From positions 100,191 to 164,190 of the forward strand of contig JAJJOY010000005.1 of the NCBI GenBank assembly GCA_021029595.1: 64,000 nt of DNA. Direction: 5' to 3'. Each line of letters begins with the position of its first letter. Position 1 is the stretch's first letter. The position numbers and the translations under genes were made by a program. This stretch comes from Hominenteromicrobium mulieris (GTDB lineage Bacteria; Bacillota; Clostridia; Oscillospirales; Acutalibacteraceae). Of this stretch, positions 42,336 to 51,367 are shown piece by piece. A model generated the notes under the pieces. The model did not search any database. It had not been told where the DNA came from and worked only from the letters and a program-made list of their open reading frames with translations.

Positions 42336-44006
42336 TCAGGCAGTGACCTGTTCCACCTCCGGGATGGGTTTGAGATTAAAATGAATTTCGATAGAAATGT
42401 GTCTTGTTTTATCTTCGTCAATGCGCTCATGCACGACGATTTCTTTGATTAAGCGGTTGAGGGTGGCTGCGTCCAGCTCTGTGATGTTGGCGTATTCCTG
42501 AATGGCTTCCACCCATTGTTTTGCGTCATTGGCAAGCTGGACTTCATCGTACAGCCGCTTTCTGCCCTCGGACACTTTTGCTTTAAGCTCCGTCTGCTCG
42601 GTCTGTGTCTTTTCCAGCATGGTGTTGAAATTCTGCTCACTGATACGCCCTGCAATCATATCCTCATAAAGCCGCATGACCATTTTGTCCAGAAGCTCAA
42701 TCCGTTTCTCGTCCCTTGTAAGGGATCGTTCCATTGCTTCCCGCTGTTCCCGCTGCTCGGCTTCACAGGTATTGGTCAGGCGGTCAGCAACCGCTTCCCC
42801 GTCCATCAGGGCAGCTCTGGCACATTCCCGGATTTTCCGCAGCACATGGCTGTAAAGGGTGTCATAGTCAATCCGGTGCTGGGTGCAGTGGTTCTTTCCA
42901 AAGGCATTGTAGGTCTTGCAGGAATAAATCTGCTGGGGATGTTTTGCGTTTGTGTAGCGTACCGTCAGCGACTTCCCACACTCGCCGCATTTTAACAATC
43001 CGGCAAACAGGCTGATTTCATTAGTCTGCCCCGGACGCTGGCGGGATTTCAGCTTGTTCTGCACAATGTCAAAGCTCATGCGATCAATCAGCGGTTCATG
43101 CTGTCCTTCCACTACAATCCAGTCCTCCGGCTTCTTTTCCCCAATCGTGCCGATTTTGAAACGGTAGTCCTTTTTCTGGGAAGCAATCGCCCCAGTGTAA
43201 ACGGGATTCATCAAAAGGTCTTTGATAACGGAAAAGTCCCACATATACCGCCCGTTTTCCGGGTCTTTCTTTTCCCATTTGGTGCGGGTATTGCGAAGCC
43301 CCCGTTCCCGGTTCCACCATGTGGGGCAGGGGATTTTTTCTTCCTCCAGCCGTCTGCGGATATAGTTCGGACCATGACCGTTTAGGGCATATCCGAAAAT
43401 CAGCCGCACAATCGGGGCGGTTTCCTCGTCAATGAGCAGATGGTTTTTGTCCTCCGGGTCTTTCCGATACCCAAACGGGGCAAGACACCCGGTAAACTGT
43501 CCTTTCTGCGCTTTCAGAAGATAAGAGGAATGGACTTTCTTGGAAATATCCTTGCTGTACATCTCGTTCAGGATATTCTTGAACGGGGCGATGTCGTTGT
43601 TATCCCGCAGGGTGTCGATACCGTCATTCATGGCGATATAGCGGACACCGTTTCTTGGGAAAAAGTCCTCAATCAAATGCCCTGTTTGCAAATAGTTACG
43701 CCCCAGTCGGCTGAGGTCTTTCGTGATGACAAGGTTGATTTGCCTGCGCTCAATGGCTCTCAACATTCTCTGTAAATCAGGACGCTCCATATTAAGACCT
43801 GTGAAGCCATCGTCCTGATAGACTGCCACAACCTCCCATCCCTGCTTTTCGCAGTATTTTTCCAGCATATCACGCTGGTTTGCGATACTGGCACTTTCGC
43901 CTTGCAGGTCATCGTCCTTTGACAGCCTGCAATAGACCGCCGCACGATAGCCCCCGGCAAGTGCTGAACCGATTGTTCTGTATTCCATTTCATTCATCAT
44001 AGCCAT
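42336..44006 (-). CDS. Large serine recombinase of the inner element
   Basis: 556 residues. Resolvase domain with Ser in 'RAAVYCRLSKDDDLQGES', 'VITKDLSRLGRNYLQTGH', recombinase domain 'APFGYRKDPEDKNHLLID', zinc ribbon 'KCGECGKSLTVRY', and a coiled coil before the C-terminus ('EIVVHERIDEDKTRHISIEI'). It ends 90 bases from the left boundary of the insert, the usual place for the enzyme of a Tn4451-like element. GC hairpins at 42318-42350 follow it. Confidence 0.9.
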   Translation of the reverse strand: MAMMNEMEYRTIGSALAGGYRAAVYCRLSKDDDLQGESASIANQRDMLEKYCEKQGWEVVAVYQDDGFTGLNMERPDLQRMLRAIERRQINLVITKDLSRLGRNYLQTGHLIEDFFPRNGVRYIAMNDGIDTLRDNNDIAPFKNILNEMYSKDISKKVHSSYLLKAQKGQFTGCLAPFGYRKDPEDKNHLLIDEETAPIVRLIFGYALNGHGPNYIRRRLEEEKIPCPTWWNRERGLRNTRTKWEKKDPENGRYMWDFSVIKDLLMNPVYTGAIASQKKDYRFKIGTIGEKKPEDWIVVEGQHEPLIDRMSFDIVQNKLKSRQRPGQTNEISLFAGLLKCGECGKSLTVRYTNAKHPQQIYSCKTYNAFGKNHCTQHRIDYDTLYSHVLRKIRECARAALMDGEAVADRLTNTCEAEQREQREAMERSLTRDEKRIELLDKMVMRLYEDMIAGRISEQNFNTMLEKTQTEQTELKAKVSEGRKRLYDEVQLANDAKQWVEAIQEYANITELDAATLNRLIKEIVVHERIDEDKTRHISIEIHFNLKPIPEVEQVTA

Positions 44007-44204
44007 TTACCCACACAATCCAGACGGTATCTGGCTCTGTTGAACCTCATCTTCATTATACTTCAAATCTTTCTTTTTAGCAAGATATTCTTTTGTATTT
44101 GTTTTGCCGTATTTCTGGGAAATCAGGCTGACGAACACATCGGTGGCGTCCAGTTCCCCGTCAAATACGGTTGTCACTTCAATCTTGGTCTTATTTTTCG
44201 CCAT
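44007..44204 (-). CDS. Small protein before the recombinase
   Basis: 65 residues, 'KNKTKIEVTTVFDGELDATD' and 'VFVSLISQKYGKTNTKEYLA', ending directly next to the recombinase start. The GGATAA site upstream is modest. It resembles small proteins often found immediately before ICE recombinases; function unknown. Upstream 44205-44446 shows no gene. Confidence 0.65.
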   Translation of the reverse strand: MAKNKTKIEVTTVFDGELDATDVFVSLISQKYGKTNTKEYLAKKKDLKYNEDEVQQSQIPSGLCG

Positions 44205-44446
44205 AGGCAGTTATCCTCCATACATGAAAATAGCCAGACAGAGAACGGTCGGCAACGAAGTCCGGCAACGGGCTTCAAAAGACCTTGCAAACAATCTCAA
44301 TCTGGCGTTGATTACTATTTATACTTTTCTTTTATTTTTCTGTTGTTTTGGTTGTCAGAGAGGGAAAAAGCCCGGAAATAAGGGATTTTCCCCGGCAACC
44401 GGCTCGGCAACGGGATAGCAACGAAGTCGGCAACGGGCTGTCATTT

Positions 44447-45841
44447 TCAGAATGGAAGCTCCATCTGCTCTGTGACCTCCACAAAACCGTCCATAGATTT
44501 TTCGGGCGGGTTGTCGGTGTCCGTTGCCGGGATTTCACGCTCCCAGCCCTTTTGTCTGCCGTATTCCGCAAACATCCTCGGATTGGAAAAGTAGTTCCAC
44601 CCGGTAATGCACTGGTTCATTATCTCGTTGATTTCCCGGATTTCCCATTGCTTCGGCTCATCAAAGGTGTGGTTTAAGGCTTCCTTGTAGAGCTGCTTGG
44701 AGCAGACCGTTTCCCCGGTGTACTTATCAAGGTAAGCCTGTATCATCCCGGCTTTGGTGTCCTCCGGCATAAAATCCCGCTGGTGTTCTTTGAGATACCG
44801 CTGCATGGCTGGGCTGAATGACAGCTTGAACATGCCGCTTCGGTAAATCTCCATTGCTTCCGCCCACATCTGGCTGATATAGGCTCTGGAAGCGGCTTCG
44901 TCCTCCAAAATGTGAACCTCGGCTTGCTCCGGGTACACCATGACCGGGATAAATCGGCGGTTGCCGGAACGGTCAAGGGGGAGAAAGTCAAGGGCGTTGG
45001 AAGTGCCGCCGAACACGCATTGACGGGGGCGGTCTGCCGGGTGAGTTTCATAGGGAATTTTGTAAACCTCTTTCTGGCGGCTTAGAAAGGACTTGATTTC
45101 CTCAATGCTCTTGGCATTGGCGGTTGCCATCATTTCCGACATTTCAATTATCCAGTGACCTTGCAGCTTGCGGTACACGTTATCATCGTCCAGCTTCCGC
45201 AAATCATCGGAAAACCACTCGTCCCGGACTGCCAGCAGCCGGAAGAAGGTGGATTTGCCAGCCCCCTGACCGCCTACCAGACACAGCATGATTTCAAACT
45301 TGCTTCCGGGCTTAAATGCCCTTGTAATCGCCCCCAGCATGAACAGCTTCAAGGCTTCATAGGTGTAATCGTCCACATCAGCTCCCAGAAAGTGCCGCAG
45401 ACAGAAGCGGATGCGCTCAGTCCCGTCCCATGCAAGGCTGTTCAGAAAATCCCGGATGGGGTGGTACTTATTCTCATTCGCCACAATCCCGATGGCGGTT
45501 TCAATCTTTTTCTCACTGGTAAGCCCGTAGGTTTCTTCCAGATAGAGAAGCAGATACTTCATGTCCGTATCGTTCAGGGCGGTGCTTTCTCTGTGGAAGC
45601 CGATGGGCTTTATGATGTCCTTGCGGTCAGTTAGGATGTTGTATGCGATAGCCCCGGAAAGCAGAGGGTCACGCTGGAATACGGTCAGGCAGTTCCGGAT
45701 GCTCTGACGGACACCGCCTTTCTCGGTGGTTTCCAGCCCCGCCTTGATTTCCTCAATGCTCTGGGGCGGCTGCATGGCGTTCATGGTGTTTTTTAGTTCT
45801 TGCTGCGTCTGCGGCTGCAAGCTCTGCCATTCGCTGTTCAA
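44447..45841 (-). CDS. VapE-type replication helicase/primase-associated ATPase
   Basis: 464 residues. 'MLCLVGGQGAGKSTFFRLLA' is a P-loop; 'DLRKLDDDNVYRKLQGHWII' and 'EMSEMMATANAKSIEEIKSF' are typical of the virulence-associated E (VapE) superfamily 3-like helicases; 'DRPRQCVFGGTSNALDFLP' follows. These proteins replicate satellite elements together with a CHC2 primase, encoded just upstream and overlapping by 89 bases. The element can thus probably replicate after excision. Confidence 0.85.
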   Translation of the reverse strand: MNSEWQSLQPQTQQELKNTMNAMQPPQSIEEIKAGLETTEKGGVRQSIRNCLTVFQRDPLLSGAIAYNILTDRKDIIKPIGFHRESTALNDTDMKYLLLYLEETYGLTSEKKIETAIGIVANENKYHPIRDFLNSLAWDGTERIRFCLRHFLGADVDDYTYEALKLFMLGAITRAFKPGSKFEIMLCLVGGQGAGKSTFFRLLAVRDEWFSDDLRKLDDDNVYRKLQGHWIIEMSEMMATANAKSIEEIKSFLSRQKEVYKIPYETHPADRPRQCVFGGTSNALDFLPLDRSGNRRFIPVMVYPEQAEVHILEDEAASRAYISQMWAEAMEIYRSGMFKLSFSPAMQRYLKEHQRDFMPEDTKAGMIQAYLDKYTGETVCSKQLYKEALNHTFDEPKQWEIREINEIMNQCITGWNYFSNPRMFAEYGRQKGWEREIPATDTDNPPEKSMDGFVEVTEQMELPF

Positions 45842-46397
45842 GCTGTATCACATCCTTTCCGTAGTCCGTAATCAAAGCCGCTTTTTCCTCTGTCTCCCCG
45901 AACAGCAGCACATCCAGCAGATATTCCACATGGGCTTGCTTCTGTAAGGCTTCCACAAACCGGGGATGAAAGGCTTCCTCCGGGGAGTGCGGGGCGTAGT
46001 CCGTTCTCCATGCCATAAGCAAGTGAAGATAATCGGTAAGAATACGGAAGCAACGGTTTTTTGCTTCCTGAAACTGTTCCTCCGGGGATTTCTGCCGGGG
46101 CTTGGGCTTTTTTGCCTTTCCCGGCGGTTTCCAGTCCTCATAGGAAAGCCCGAAGTCCTGTGCCAGCTGTACGGCGGCTTCTTTCTTTCCCAGCCCATAC
46201 AGGGCGGCGGCAAAATCAATCACATCCCCATCCGCACCGCAGCCGAAGCAGTGGTAACGCCGATCCAGCTTCATGCTTGGGGTTTTATCGTTATGGAACG
46301 GGCAGCAAGCCATCCCGTTCCGACCTACATGGATTCCATAATGCTCCGCAGCCTGTCTTGTTGTGACGGACTGCTTCACAGCTTCAAATACATTCAA
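45753..46397 (-). CDS. CHC2 zinc-finger DNA primase fragment-type protein
   Basis: TTG 46397 is 7 bases after AAGGAGG and is taken as start; 214 residues. The zinc finger is complete: 'CCPFHNDKTPSMKLDRRYHC' and 'FGCGADGDVIDFAAALYG'. No catalytic TOPRIM domain follows; instead a Lys/Pro linker and a helical tail. In these elements the separate CHC2 protein works with VapE in priming. It is followed by VapE (overlap) and preceded by the relaxase. Confidence 0.8.
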   Translation of the reverse strand: MNVFEAVKQSVTTRQAAEHYGIHVGRNGMACCPFHNDKTPSMKLDRRYHCFGCGADGDVIDFAAALYGLGKKEAAVQLAQDFGLSYEDWKPPGKAKKPKPRQKSPEEQFQEAKNRCFRILTDYLHLLMAWRTDYAPHSPEEAFHPRFVEALQKQAHVEYLLDVLLFGETEEKAALITDYGKDVIQLEQRMAELAAADAARTKKHHERHAAAPEH

Positions 46398-46461
46398 ATC
46401 TATCCCTCCTTGAAAAAAGAAAAGCACCTGACATTCTCTGATTGAAAATGGCAAGTGCCTG

Positions 46462-48042
46462 TTAAAGTTCCATATCCTGTTGTCTGTGTTTCGTCTGTTC
46501 CTGGGCAGTTCTTTGTGCTTTTTTCTCGTCTGCCTTATCCTGCAAGACTTCCTTGATGGGCTGCTTCTTGGGCGGCTCTTTGCTTTCCTCTGTGCCGGGG
46601 GTGGCTTTCTGTACCCAGTAGCGGATATCCCGCAGCTTCTTCAAATCCTCCTGCACCTCTGTCAGCGGTACTTTCAGCTCTGCGATTTCGCTGAGAAGTT
46701 TTTCCTGCTCCTGTTGCAGTTCCTTTTGGGTGCTGTCCTTATCGTCCGGGTGCTTGGCAAGGTAGGCGGCGGCTTTCGCATACCGGGCGACCTCCGGGTG
46801 TTCCTGTTTGAATTTCTCCTTTGTTTTCTTGAAAAATATCTTCTGGTACTTCTCATAGACAGGCTTACATTCCTTGCAGTCTGTCCGGCTGGCAAGAATC
46901 CCGTCAATCACTTTGCTGCGGGCTTCCTTTGGCTTCATCTGATTGCGGTAATCTGCGGCTGATTTCCCGGAAGATTCCAGAAACGCTTCTAGGTCCTCCA
47001 CAGTGGAAAGCCCCTTTTGCCGGAGATAGGACAGGGCTTCGCTGACTGCCTTTAAGTCCTGTGAAGTCCCCCGGTTCTGTCCAGCCCTCGTCCAGTCCTT
47101 CCGTTCTTCCTTTCGTATCTCCATGTACTTCATCAGCAGATTGGGAAGAAGTGTCGCTTCCTCCGCCGCTTTTTGTGCAAGCAGCTCTTTCCGTTTTTCT
47201 CCCAGCTCGGTAATCCAGCCTTTGAGGTTTTGGATAAGCTGCCGGATGGACTTCATCAGACTGTTGGCGGCTCTGATTTCCCGGTTCAGGTTGCCGATAT
47301 TCGTCTGGATACCTCGCTTTTCCATCTGCCGGACAGCAGCTCCCTCATGGACAGTGGGGACTATATCAAGCCCCTGTCTGGCATAGGAACGCAAGTCCAC
47401 ACGCTCCGGGCGGTCATTGGCTTCCAGATAACGGTTCTGGATGACCTCCCATTCATGCCGCCAGATTTCACAATACTTCTGGTCGTTCCAGTCCACCGTA
47501 TCCTCCTTGTGGCTTTTCCATCTGCCGGACGGAAGTTTAATCCGTTCCCCATTCTCGTCAAGGTCATAAACCTTGCGGCTCTTGGGAAGCCATTTCCCAT
47601 GTTTGTCCATTGCCCGCATAGTCAACAGGACATGGGCGTGGGGATTGTGTCCCGGCGGGTGGGTGTCATGGATGGCAAAGTCAACAATCATTCCTTTGGA
47701 AACAAACTGCTGTTCACAAAACTCCCGGACAAGGACAGCATACTGGTCGGGCGGTATCTCTTTGGGGATGGTAAGCACCCACCGCCTTGCAAGCTGAGAG
47801 TTCCACTGCTTCTCCACCGCTTCGGCGGCGTTCCATAGGGTATTGCGGTCTGCATACTCCGGCGGGGCATTTGCCGGGAGCAGGATTTCATTGTGGACGA
47901 TACCACGCTTTTCCGGGTAGTGCTTCTCTTCCTGATCGTATTCACAGAACAGCTTTTCGCCGCTTTGGTAAGCAGCGGCGGCAACCGCAGACTGCTGTTG
48001 GCTTCGCCGCACAATAGAAATTTCGTTGTGTGGACAGGGCAT
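46462..48042 (-). CDS. MobA/MobL-type relaxase (MobQ)
   Basis: 526 residues, AAAGGAG before ATG 48042. N-terminal relaxase: 'SIVRRSQQQSAVAAAAYQSG' and the three-His motif in 'IHDTHPPGHNPHAHVLLTMR'. The C-terminal half is a long coiled coil ending in a Lys/Gln-rich tail. MobL relaxases nick RSF1010-like oriT sites; one such site lies at 49113-49159, upstream in the same direction. The element would be mobilised by a helper type IV system such as that of the outer ICE. Confidence 0.9.
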   Translation of the reverse strand: MPCPHNEISIVRRSQQQSAVAAAAYQSGEKLFCEYDQEEKHYPEKRGIVHNEILLPANAPPEYADRNTLWNAAEAVEKQWNSQLARRWVLTIPKEIPPDQYAVLVREFCEQQFVSKGMIVDFAIHDTHPPGHNPHAHVLLTMRAMDKHGKWLPKSRKVYDLDENGERIKLPSGRWKSHKEDTVDWNDQKYCEIWRHEWEVIQNRYLEANDRPERVDLRSYARQGLDIVPTVHEGAAVRQMEKRGIQTNIGNLNREIRAANSLMKSIRQLIQNLKGWITELGEKRKELLAQKAAEEATLLPNLLMKYMEIRKEERKDWTRAGQNRGTSQDLKAVSEALSYLRQKGLSTVEDLEAFLESSGKSAADYRNQMKPKEARSKVIDGILASRTDCKECKPVYEKYQKIFFKKTKEKFKQEHPEVARYAKAAAYLAKHPDDKDSTQKELQQEQEKLLSEIAELKVPLTEVQEDLKKLRDIRYWVQKATPGTEESKEPPKKQPIKEVLQDKADEKKAQRTAQEQTKHRQQDMEL

Positions 48043-48228
48043 TTCGTGTCACTCCTTTCTGTGATTGGCGGATGGGGTGGCGTTTTACCACCTCATTTTG
48101 GGCAGAAAAAAAGCAGGCAACCTTTTTCAGATTTCCTGCTTGGTGTGCCGCTTTGTGGGCGGCGGATATTTAGTTGTAAAAGTTCGGGAGCAAGTTGACC
48201 CGATGTGTGAGTGGCAAACTTGAAGTTG

Positions 48229-48390
48229 TCAGTCCTTCTTGTTCTTTTCAATAGCACTAATGGTGCAAGCAAAACCTGTAATCATTGAAAGTAGTATTGC
48301 TCCACCCATTGCTTCGTTCATTCCAGCACCAAAGAAAAAACCGACCACCGCCGCAATTACCATAAGAATGATTGAAATCATTACTCTCAT
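48229..48390 (-). CDS. Small two-helix membrane protein
   Basis: 53 residues after GGAGG, 'MRVMISIILMVIAAVVGFFF' and 'MGGAILLSMITGFACTISAI'. It is downstream of the lipoprotein gene with 37 bases between them, and both have lower GC than their neighbours. No family recognised; perhaps part of a small accessory pair with the lipoprotein. Confidence 0.65.
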   Translation of the reverse strand: MRVMISIILMVIAAVVGFFFGAGMNEAMGGAILLSMITGFACTISAIEKNKKD

Positions 48391-48427
48391 AATATATACC
48401 TCCATAACTTAGAATTTTCTACTCTTA

Positions 48428-48856
48428 TCAATAACCCCAAGTCATCAGATTCCATTCTCCGCCTTCACTCCGTGCAAGCCACCATGACCAAGTGTATTCT
48501 TCGTTAGCCTCCCATGCACCGCCACCTTTTTTCGGCGAACGAAAACTGCTTTCAAATGCAATACATTGCGTAAAGGCTTCTTTATTATCATCCGTTCTTA
48601 AATCGTTCATCCATTCAATGTTATCTGCATTGTTGCATTCTTCATCCGGCATATAAGAAAGGCTATGCAATTCACAGCCCTCAAACGAAGCGAACTGCTT
48701 TTTTATAATCTCAATGGCAGAATCTATTTCTTCTTTTGAATAAACGGAAGATGCTCCATAATCAATTTCCACTTTTGATGTATCACCGTTCTTTCCGCAT
48801 CCGGCAAAGAGAAGAACCAGCACAATGCAAAGCGTTACGGTTATAATCTTTTTCAT
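48428..48856 (-). CDS. Small lipoprotein of unknown function
   Basis: Start at ATG 48856 after GGAGG; 142 residues. 'KKIITVTLCIVLVLLFAGCG' is a lipoprotein signal with lipobox LFAGC. The mature part has 'SAIEIIKKQFASFEGCELHS', 'EECNNADNIEWMNDL' and 'ARSEGGEWNLMTWGY', resembling small clostridial lipoproteins with a cystatin-like fold. AT-rich compared with the mobilization genes around it, so likely an accessory gene. Confidence 0.7.
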   Translation of the reverse strand: MKKIITVTLCIVLVLLFAGCGKNGDTSKVEIDYGASSVYSKEEIDSAIEIIKKQFASFEGCELHSLSYMPDEECNNADNIEWMNDLRTDDNKEAFTQCIAFESSFRSPKKGGGAWEANEEYTWSWWLARSEGGEWNLMTWGY

Positions 48857-49112
48857 AGTGAATACCTCCAACTCCCGATTTCTCATTGACTTCATTATAC
48901 TTTATTCGACCCTCAAAGTACAGAGAGATTTTGTAAAACTTGTCGGCTGGGAGCAGCTTGCAACGCAAGGTGTCCCCAGATGGCAAGTCCACAAAAGGGT
49001 AGCTGGCGGTAGCCAGCGCAGGGGAAGCGTAGCGTCCCCTGTTTGATTTGGAGCAGACCATGACTGCGGAAAATCTCAGCCCTCCGGCGAGGAGCCTTCG
49101 GAGAACGCAATG

Positions 49113-49159
49113 CACCAACCTCTGGGTGGTGTATAATTGCGCCCTTAGTAAACTAAGGG
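49113..49159 (+). other. RSF1010-like origin of transfer
   Basis: A hairpin CACCAACC-TCT-GGGTGGTG (one mismatch) is followed by TATAATTGCGCCCT, which matches the nic core of RSF1010/R1162 (TAAATGCG, nick, CCCT). The predicted nick is between 49141 and 49142. A perfect 8-bp inverted repeat (CCCTTAGT-AA-ACTAAGGG) follows. Site, spacing and a MobQ-type relaxase in the same module agree. Known: the RSF1010 core; inferred: function here. Confidence 0.7.
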
Positions 49160-49449
49160 ATTTCCGGCTTCTCCCGTTCCAGCAGTTTTTTCAATAGTTC
49201 CTGCGTGTCCTGCCTGTGAAAAATGAGTTTCAACAACAGCATGACATCATCATCTGTCAGGCGTTCCGGCTCTTGCAGAAAACTTTCCAGCATACCGCCA
49301 CGGGTACAGAGCCGGTGCGTCCGTTCCTTTCGGGTAAGCTGCTTTAACTGGTGCTGCAATGCCTTTTCATCATTGATGGCTTTCCGCAGTTTCTTTTCGC
49401 TTTTCTCCAGCTTCTGGTTTAGCTTTTCCAGCTTTGAGGTATCAGGCAA
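49153..49449 (-). CDS. DUF3847 coiled-coil protein
   Basis: TTG 49449, nine bases after GGAGG, begins 'MPDTSKLEKLNQKLEKSEKK'; 98 residues. A Lys/Leu coiled coil and 'LCTRGGMLESFLQEPERL' and 'LLLKLIFHRQDTQELLKKLL' are the DUF3847 signature. Family members accompany MobL relaxases and probably act as MobC-like accessory factors. The end of the gene reaches the oriT candidate. Confidence 0.8.
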   Translation of the reverse strand: MPDTSKLEKLNQKLEKSEKKLRKAINDEKALQHQLKQLTRKERTHRLCTRGGMLESFLQEPERLTDDDVMLLLKLIFHRQDTQELLKKLLEREKPEIP

Positions 49450-49783
49450 GGGCAGCGTCCTCCTTTCCCGGCATCAGCACATAAATCCTGTTTGGTTCTC
49501 CAACTCCCTGACGCACCCGCATGATAAGTCCGGCGATTTCCAGTTCATTCAAAGAACGCTTGACCGTCATGGGGCTGCGGGACAAGACTGCGGCAATGGC
49601 TGTAACAGGGAAGCAGACAAACAGGATTCCGTTCTCGTCCTCCTGCCCTTTGGATAGCATAGCGTCCAGCATCCGGCAATACATGACCTTTGCGGTGCTG
49701 CTGACTGGAAATCCTGTCAACGCTCTGGGGAATGGCATACAGGGCGGCAATGGTGTGTCTATCGTCATAAATTCAAAATTCAT
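49442..49783 (-). CDS. RepA-N-like replication initiator, short form
   Basis: 113 residues. 'FPRALTGFPVSSTAKVMYCR' and 'VTAIAAVLSRSPMTVKRSLN' followed by 'AGLIMRVRQGVGEPNRIYVL' give a winged-helix DNA-binding domain of the RepA/replisome-organizer kind. It is much shorter than full initiators. It overlaps both neighbours by a few bases. The motif region at 49998-50113 upstream may be its binding site. Confidence 0.75.
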   Translation of the reverse strand: MNFEFMTIDTPLPPCMPFPRALTGFPVSSTAKVMYCRMLDAMLSKGQEDENGILFVCFPVTAIAAVLSRSPMTVKRSLNELEIAGLIMRVRQGVGEPNRIYVLMPGKEDAALA

Positions 49784-49968
49784 TCGGTGTGTTCCTCCTT
49801 TTTGTTTGCTCGTTTGGATAAATAATGGGGGCAGTCAATCACAACCGCCCGGAAGCTCTGCTTGCACCCATGCTGGCATTTCCGGCATAATTCGTTGTAA
49901 GTGACACGCCCCCGGTCATTGAGGTAAAAGGAAAGCTCATGCTTCCTCTTTTTGCTCATTCTCGGCAT
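49780..49968 (-). CDS. Small zinc-finger-like protein (copy 1)
   Basis: 62 residues, ATG 49968 after GGGAGG. 'MPRMSKKRKHELSFYLNDRG', then CRKCQHGCKQSFRAVVIDC gives four spaced Cys suitable for a zinc site. A paralog with the same plan lies at 56418-56609 in the second element. Both precede a RepA-like gene with start overlap, pointing to a replication or copy-control role. Confidence 0.75.
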   Translation of the reverse strand: MPRMSKKRKHELSFYLNDRGRVTYNELCRKCQHGCKQSFRAVVIDCPHYLSKRANKKEEHTE

Positions 49969-49997
49969 ATTGCGCTTCCTCCCGTTTTCGTGTATGG

Positions 49998-50113
49998 TTT
50001 CGGGGCGATTTTCGGCAAAATTACAGCCATAGAGCCGCTTAAAATCTCCCGAAGTATTAGCGATAGGGTAGACTATCCCCCTATCAGATTGTCGTGTTTC
50101 GGTATCATTTCGG
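49998..50113 (+). repeat. Candidate replication-origin motifs (copy 1)
   Basis: TTTCGGGGCGATTTTCGG (49998-50015) and TTTCGGTATCATTTCGG (50097-50113) lie upstream of the zinc-finger/RepA genes; the second is repeated exactly at 56771 in the other element. A GATAGGG..CCCTATC inverted repeat lies between. The rest of 49969-50453 contains no gene that I can support; a TATAAT-like box near 50400 could serve the XRE gene. Confidence 0.5.
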
Positions 50114-50453
50114 TGTCAGTTCGCCAGTTCTCCCCGGTGTCGTTCCTCCCCTGAATCTCACAGCGGCGTATCGCTCCCGTTGGTACGCTCGTTTTGGTCA
50201 GGGTTCCTCCATATCCCTGCCAAAAAGTCATGGCGCTACATCGCCGGGGAAGCATATCCCACACAGGCTGGTCATTCGATTGGAATAATCCATCGATGAA
50301 CTACCTGTATCATAGAACATTTTTGTGCCCTGTGCCGTATGTCCACAAAGTAGGAATCAGGGGTAAAAATCAGAAATTTCCACGATTGCGGAATTGATAT
50401 GGTATAATCAATTCAACGGTTATAAATGTCGTTAGAAAGGGGGAACTGCTTCA

Positions 50454-51260
50454 ATGAACGGAGCTACTACAATACAGGAACGGCTAAAAGATTTACGATT
50501 AAACAAAGGATTAAAACTGGAAGAACTGGCTGAGCAAACGGGTATTTCAAAATCGGCTCTTGGCAGTTATGAAAAAGACGACTATAAGGAAATCAATCAT
50601 GGCAACCTTATCCTGCTGGCAGATTTTTATGGGGTGTCCCTCGATTATCTCTTTTGCCGGACAGAGAACCGGGCGGAGATCAACACGCCATTAAGGGAGC
50701 TGCATTTGAGTGATGAGATGGTAGCACTTCTGAAAAGCGGTCGGATTAACAACCGTCTGCTCTGCGAACTTGCCACCCATAAGGATTTTATCAAGTTTCT
50801 TGCAGATATTGAGATTTATGTGGATGGGATTGCCACCATGCAGATTCAGAACCTCAACGCCCTTGTCGATACCGTCCGGCATGAAATCATTGAACGGTAT
50901 CGCCCCGGCGAAGATGACCCCCATTTGAAAGTACTGCAAGCCGCCCATATCAGCGATGATGAATATTTCAGCCACATGGTTCTGGATGACCTCAACCTCA
51001 TTATCCGGGATATTCGGGAAGCCCATAAAAAGGACAGCGAGAGTGCACCCCAGACCACCGTTGCTGATGAACTGAAAGAAAATCTGGAAGCGGTCGAAAA
51101 TTTCAAGGGCAGCCGGGATGAAAAGCTCGTTGTACTTTACTGCAAGCAGCTCGGTATCAACTATAAAAATCTGTCAGACGAAGAATTTCGCTGGCTGATT
51201 CGGATTCTCAAAAAGTCAAAGAAAATGGGAACGCCTATCAGCCAGAGGAAAAAACGGTAA
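50454..51260 (+). CDS. XRE-family regulator
   Basis: 268 residues, AAAGGGGG before ATG. Helix-turn-helix 'LKDLRLNKGLKLEELAEQTG', 'ISKSALGSYEKDDYKEINHG' and a long helical C-terminal region typical of Tn4451/ICE-type repressors. It runs opposite to the element's other genes and converges on the membrane protein gene. It probably represses replication or transfer genes through the region 49969-50453. Confidence 0.8.
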   Translation: MNGATTIQERLKDLRLNKGLKLEELAEQTGISKSALGSYEKDDYKEINHGNLILLADFYGVSLDYLFCRTENRAEINTPLRELHLSDEMVALLKSGRINNRLLCELATHKDFIKFLADIEIYVDGIATMQIQNLNALVDTVRHEIIERYRPGEDDPHLKVLQAAHISDDEYFSHMVLDDLNLIIRDIREAHKKDSESAPQTTVADELKENLEAVENFKGSRDEKLVVLYCKQLGINYKNLSDEEFRWLIRILKKSKKMGTPISQRKKR

Positions 51261-51367
51261 AGAAAAACCGCTGTTGCATGGTTTGTTGGCTTCCATGTAG
51301 CAGCGGTTTGTGTTATGGTTATTCAGTTAAGTTTTCAGAGTGGTAAGTTGTATATTATAATTTCATA

